Source: Gnetum montanum
Taxonomy: Eukaryota; Streptophyta; Gnetopsida; Gnetales; Gnetaceae
Direction of reading: 5' to 3'
Assembly (NCBI GenBank): GCA_015680685.1
Contig: MNCI01022234.1
Span: 95,833 to 126,974, forward strand
Length of the DNA: 31,142 nt
Part shown: positions 29,659 through 31,142 of the stretch, piece by piece
Position numbering within the stretch: the stretch's first letter is position 1
How the letters are laid out: each line of letters starts with the position of its first letter
Notes under the pieces: generated by a model
The model's database searches: none
Seen by the model: only the letters and a program-made list of their open reading frames with translations
What the model was told of the DNA's origin: nothing
Made by a program: the position numbers and the translations under genes

Positions 29659-30042
29659 AGGTATGTGATTTTTTTGGTATTTTTCAGTTTATCTCCTAAG
29701 CTATAAGGGAAAGGGTTGAGAAACTAACTAACTCTAACTAATGTCCTAAGTCTAAATTAACTAGCGTCAGCATCCGTTCCCACTTACCGTACACACCCTG
29801 AACCATGCAACTGTGGCTACCAAACGCTAATCGTTACTGGGATCACCACACGTAATGCAAGTGCTCGAAGTGGTCATACTGAGGCACCTATTTAGCCTAA
29901 GTGTGATAAGCAGCCGATTCCTTGATTAGCCGTACACATCCGTAGATGCTCGTAATCAAGTCGTACTAGTACGCACTAGGAAAGCAATAAATAACAATGA
30001 AATAAAACCATGTACTGCAAGGTTTATCCAATCAAGTTCGTC

Positions 30043-30048
30043 TTTATT
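30043..30048 (-). promoter_or_regulatory. Poly(A) signal AATAAA, LTR C
   Basis: GGCAATAAAGACGAAC on the minus strand, about 170 nt downstream of the TATA box as in the other LTRs. Confidence 0.6.
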
Positions 30049-30215
30049 GCCATACACAACTTGTGTTCAGGTTACAAAGTTGCTCGAATAAAGAGCCATT
30101 CACTCTAGGACGCCTCCTACGGGCACATGGGAAAAATTCTAACTCTGGAGGGATCAAACTACTAGAGCTTCGCTACTTCTAGCCAAGATTGGGAAATGAG
30201 GGGAGTGCCGCCTCT

Positions 30216-30223
30216 TATTTATA
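30216..30223 (-). promoter_or_regulatory. TATA box, LTR C
   Basis: TATAAATAAGAGGCGG on the minus strand, 135 nt from the LTR start. Confidence 0.7.
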
Positions 30224-30238
30224 GATATGGCGGTGGAC

Positions 30239-30350
30239 CGCGATATCGCGTACGTGATATCGCAGGGAAAGATGCGATATTACGTACGTGATATCACATG
30301 GGATGCGATATTGCGGCGGCCGTGATATCGCGTGCACTATGCATGTCGCG
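30239..30350. repeat. GATATCGCG palindromic repeat block, LTR C
   Basis: Six GATAT cores, the largest block in the window, including GCGATATCGCGTACGTGATA. Spacer bases between cores are also CpG-rich. Confidence 0.92.
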
Positions 30351-30358
30351 TCTCATCA

Positions 30359-30371
30359 TACCCCCATGACT
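30359..30371 (-). promoter_or_regulatory. Polypurine tract, element C
   Basis: AGTCATGGGGGTA directly against the LTR start; the best preserved tract of the family here. Confidence 0.85.
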
Positions 30372-30744
30372 GAATGAAAACTCATCCTCGAGTTCCTTAC
30401 AATGATATCAGGTAGGTATGGGATTATTGAGGGGAAATGGAACTAATGGGATGACATGTGAACGGGTCTTTATTACAAGACTCGACAAAAAACTTGTGTT
30501 CATGACAACAATGGTGAACACCTTATTACAATGACATCAGGCCATATTTGGCAACTGAGAGAAAAGAGGAGAGAGAATAGAAGAGAAGAAGAAAGAAGAG
30601 TCTTGTTGCTGCCAACGCCTAGATTGCGTTGTCTTTTGTCAATCCGTAAGCACATTATCAATTCCGCTCCTTGCATAGCTGCTTCAGCGCTGCTCCATTC
30701 CAAGTGTTTGCTCTAGATCCATTCCGTTGTTGTATGATTGCCAT
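30372..30744 (-). other. Segment replacing the B extra gene, element C
   Basis: About 370 bases where B carries 3 kb. The ATG at 30744 lies at the same place as the B start codon, directly after the intron-like segment, and opens 28 codons (MAIIQQRNGSRANTWNG...) to two stops. A second frame at 30703-30500 begins MEWSSAEAAMQG and contains a Leu/Ser-rich hydrophobic run. Neither resembles the B gene and neither is recognised. Confidence 0.5.
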
Positions 30745-30804
30745 CTGCACACACAACACAATCGTATATTAGCAAGGGTAATTGGATCATTAAGTAAATA
30801 ATAC
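30745..30804 (-). other. 60-nt intron-like segment, element C
   Basis: Minus strand: AGCAAG/GTATTA donor (GT at 30803-30804), GCTAAT branch-like site, T/G-rich tract, and GTGTGTGCAG acceptor (AG at 30745-30746) immediately before the ATG at 30744. All signals fit plant splice consensus. Confidence 0.65.
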
Positions 30805-31142
30805 CTTGCTTCCGTTTAGGTTCGTTGGCTAGGTTGTGGTATGGCTGATATGGATCTGGGAAGATGTTACTGATGAGTACCGAAGGTGTAGGGGTTAGGA
30901 AGAGAAATGAAAAAATCCGGGGCTTAGGAGAAAAATCGAAAAATCAGGCCCCGTACCCTCATGACTAATCGCGAACCTCTGGTAACGTTAGAATGGAGAA
31001 AGAAAAGGAGTAAGAAAGATAGGTAAAAAGGGACAACTATGGCATCAGTAAAATGGATGTCAAGATGGAAATGAACATCAAAAAATAAAATTAATTTCAA
31101 AAATGTTAAGGAAAAGAAGTTAACTAAGGTTCCAAATAGGAA
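30805..31142 (-). other. Conserved spacer (start), element C
   Basis: Alignable by eye with A 729-1045 and B 13351-14080. It contains a one-base variant of the G-run motif at 30956-30966. Confidence 0.6.

Larger units (their letters stand above)
29485..30358 (-). repeat. 3' LTR of element C (874 bp)
   Basis: Bounded by TGATGAG (29485-29491) and CTCATCA (30352-30358). TATA box 30216-30223, AATAAA 30043-30048, U5 stem-loop 29615-29658, palindromic block 30239-30350. Confidence 0.93.
29485..31142 (-). mobile_element. Element C: Ty3/gypsy element, 3' end only (partial)
   Basis: Minus-strand element running off the right edge: 3' LTR 29485-30358, polypurine tract, a short segment in place of the B extra gene, the 60-nt intron-like segment, and the start of the conserved spacer. 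It retains many CpG sites and its motifs are the least decayed in the window, so it is probably the youngest insertion. Confidence 0.88.

Overview
This is plant nuclear intergenic DNA made almost entirely of nested, decaying LTR retrotransposons. I see no host gene, rRNA or tRNA gene, CRISPR array or prokaryotic feature. The plant assignment rests on three things: primer-binding sites that match the 3' end of plant tRNA-Asp; non-chromodomain Ty3/gypsy polyproteins of the Athila/Tat type; and a Ty1/copia gag fragment of plant type. Species cannot be named from the sequence. Scattered single N bases mark a draft assembly.

Layout. (1) 1-6621: element A, minus strand, a short relative that keeps gag and protease but lacks reverse transcriptase, RNase H and integrase; its 3' LTR is cut by the window edge. 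(2) 6622-9204: AT-rich sequence with a promoter-like patch but no recognised gene. (3) 9205-22359: element B, minus strand, a complete 13.2-kb Ty3/gypsy element with two LTRs, a primer-binding site, a polypurine tract, gag, protease, RT, RNase H, integrase and an extra 3' gene, flanked by a perfect 5-bp target duplication (CCACT). All its genes are broken. (4) 22870-26300: element E, a plus-strand remnant of the same family (gag, protease, part of RT), interrupted by solo LTR D (24835-25616, plus strand, target duplication ACTAG). (5) 26330-28500: minus-strand Ty1/copia remnant (gag with a CCHC knuckle, then probable LTR/leader sequence). (6) 29485-31142: element C, minus strand, 3' LTR plus 3' internal region, continuing past the right edge.

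A, B, C, D and E belong to one superfamily of related elements. Their LTRs share the ends TGATGAG...CTCATCA, a TATA box close to the U3 start, an AATAAA signal and a stem-loop in U5. Comparing copies by eye is the most informative thing the window allows. It shows a U5 hairpin whose arms change together, exchangeable palindromic repeat blocks upstream of the TATA box, and a 60-nt intron-like segment placed exactly before the start codon of the extra 3' gene. It also shows a conserved non-coding spacer downstream of pol and an unusually compact gag zinc-knuckle motif.

Likely division of labour (inference): B-type elements once supplied the full enzyme set. A-type elements, and possibly C-type, are shorter derivatives that kept the cis-acting parts and could have been mobilised in trans. 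The best candidate for something poorly described is the 3' gene with its own upstream intron, together with the co-varying U5 hairpin.
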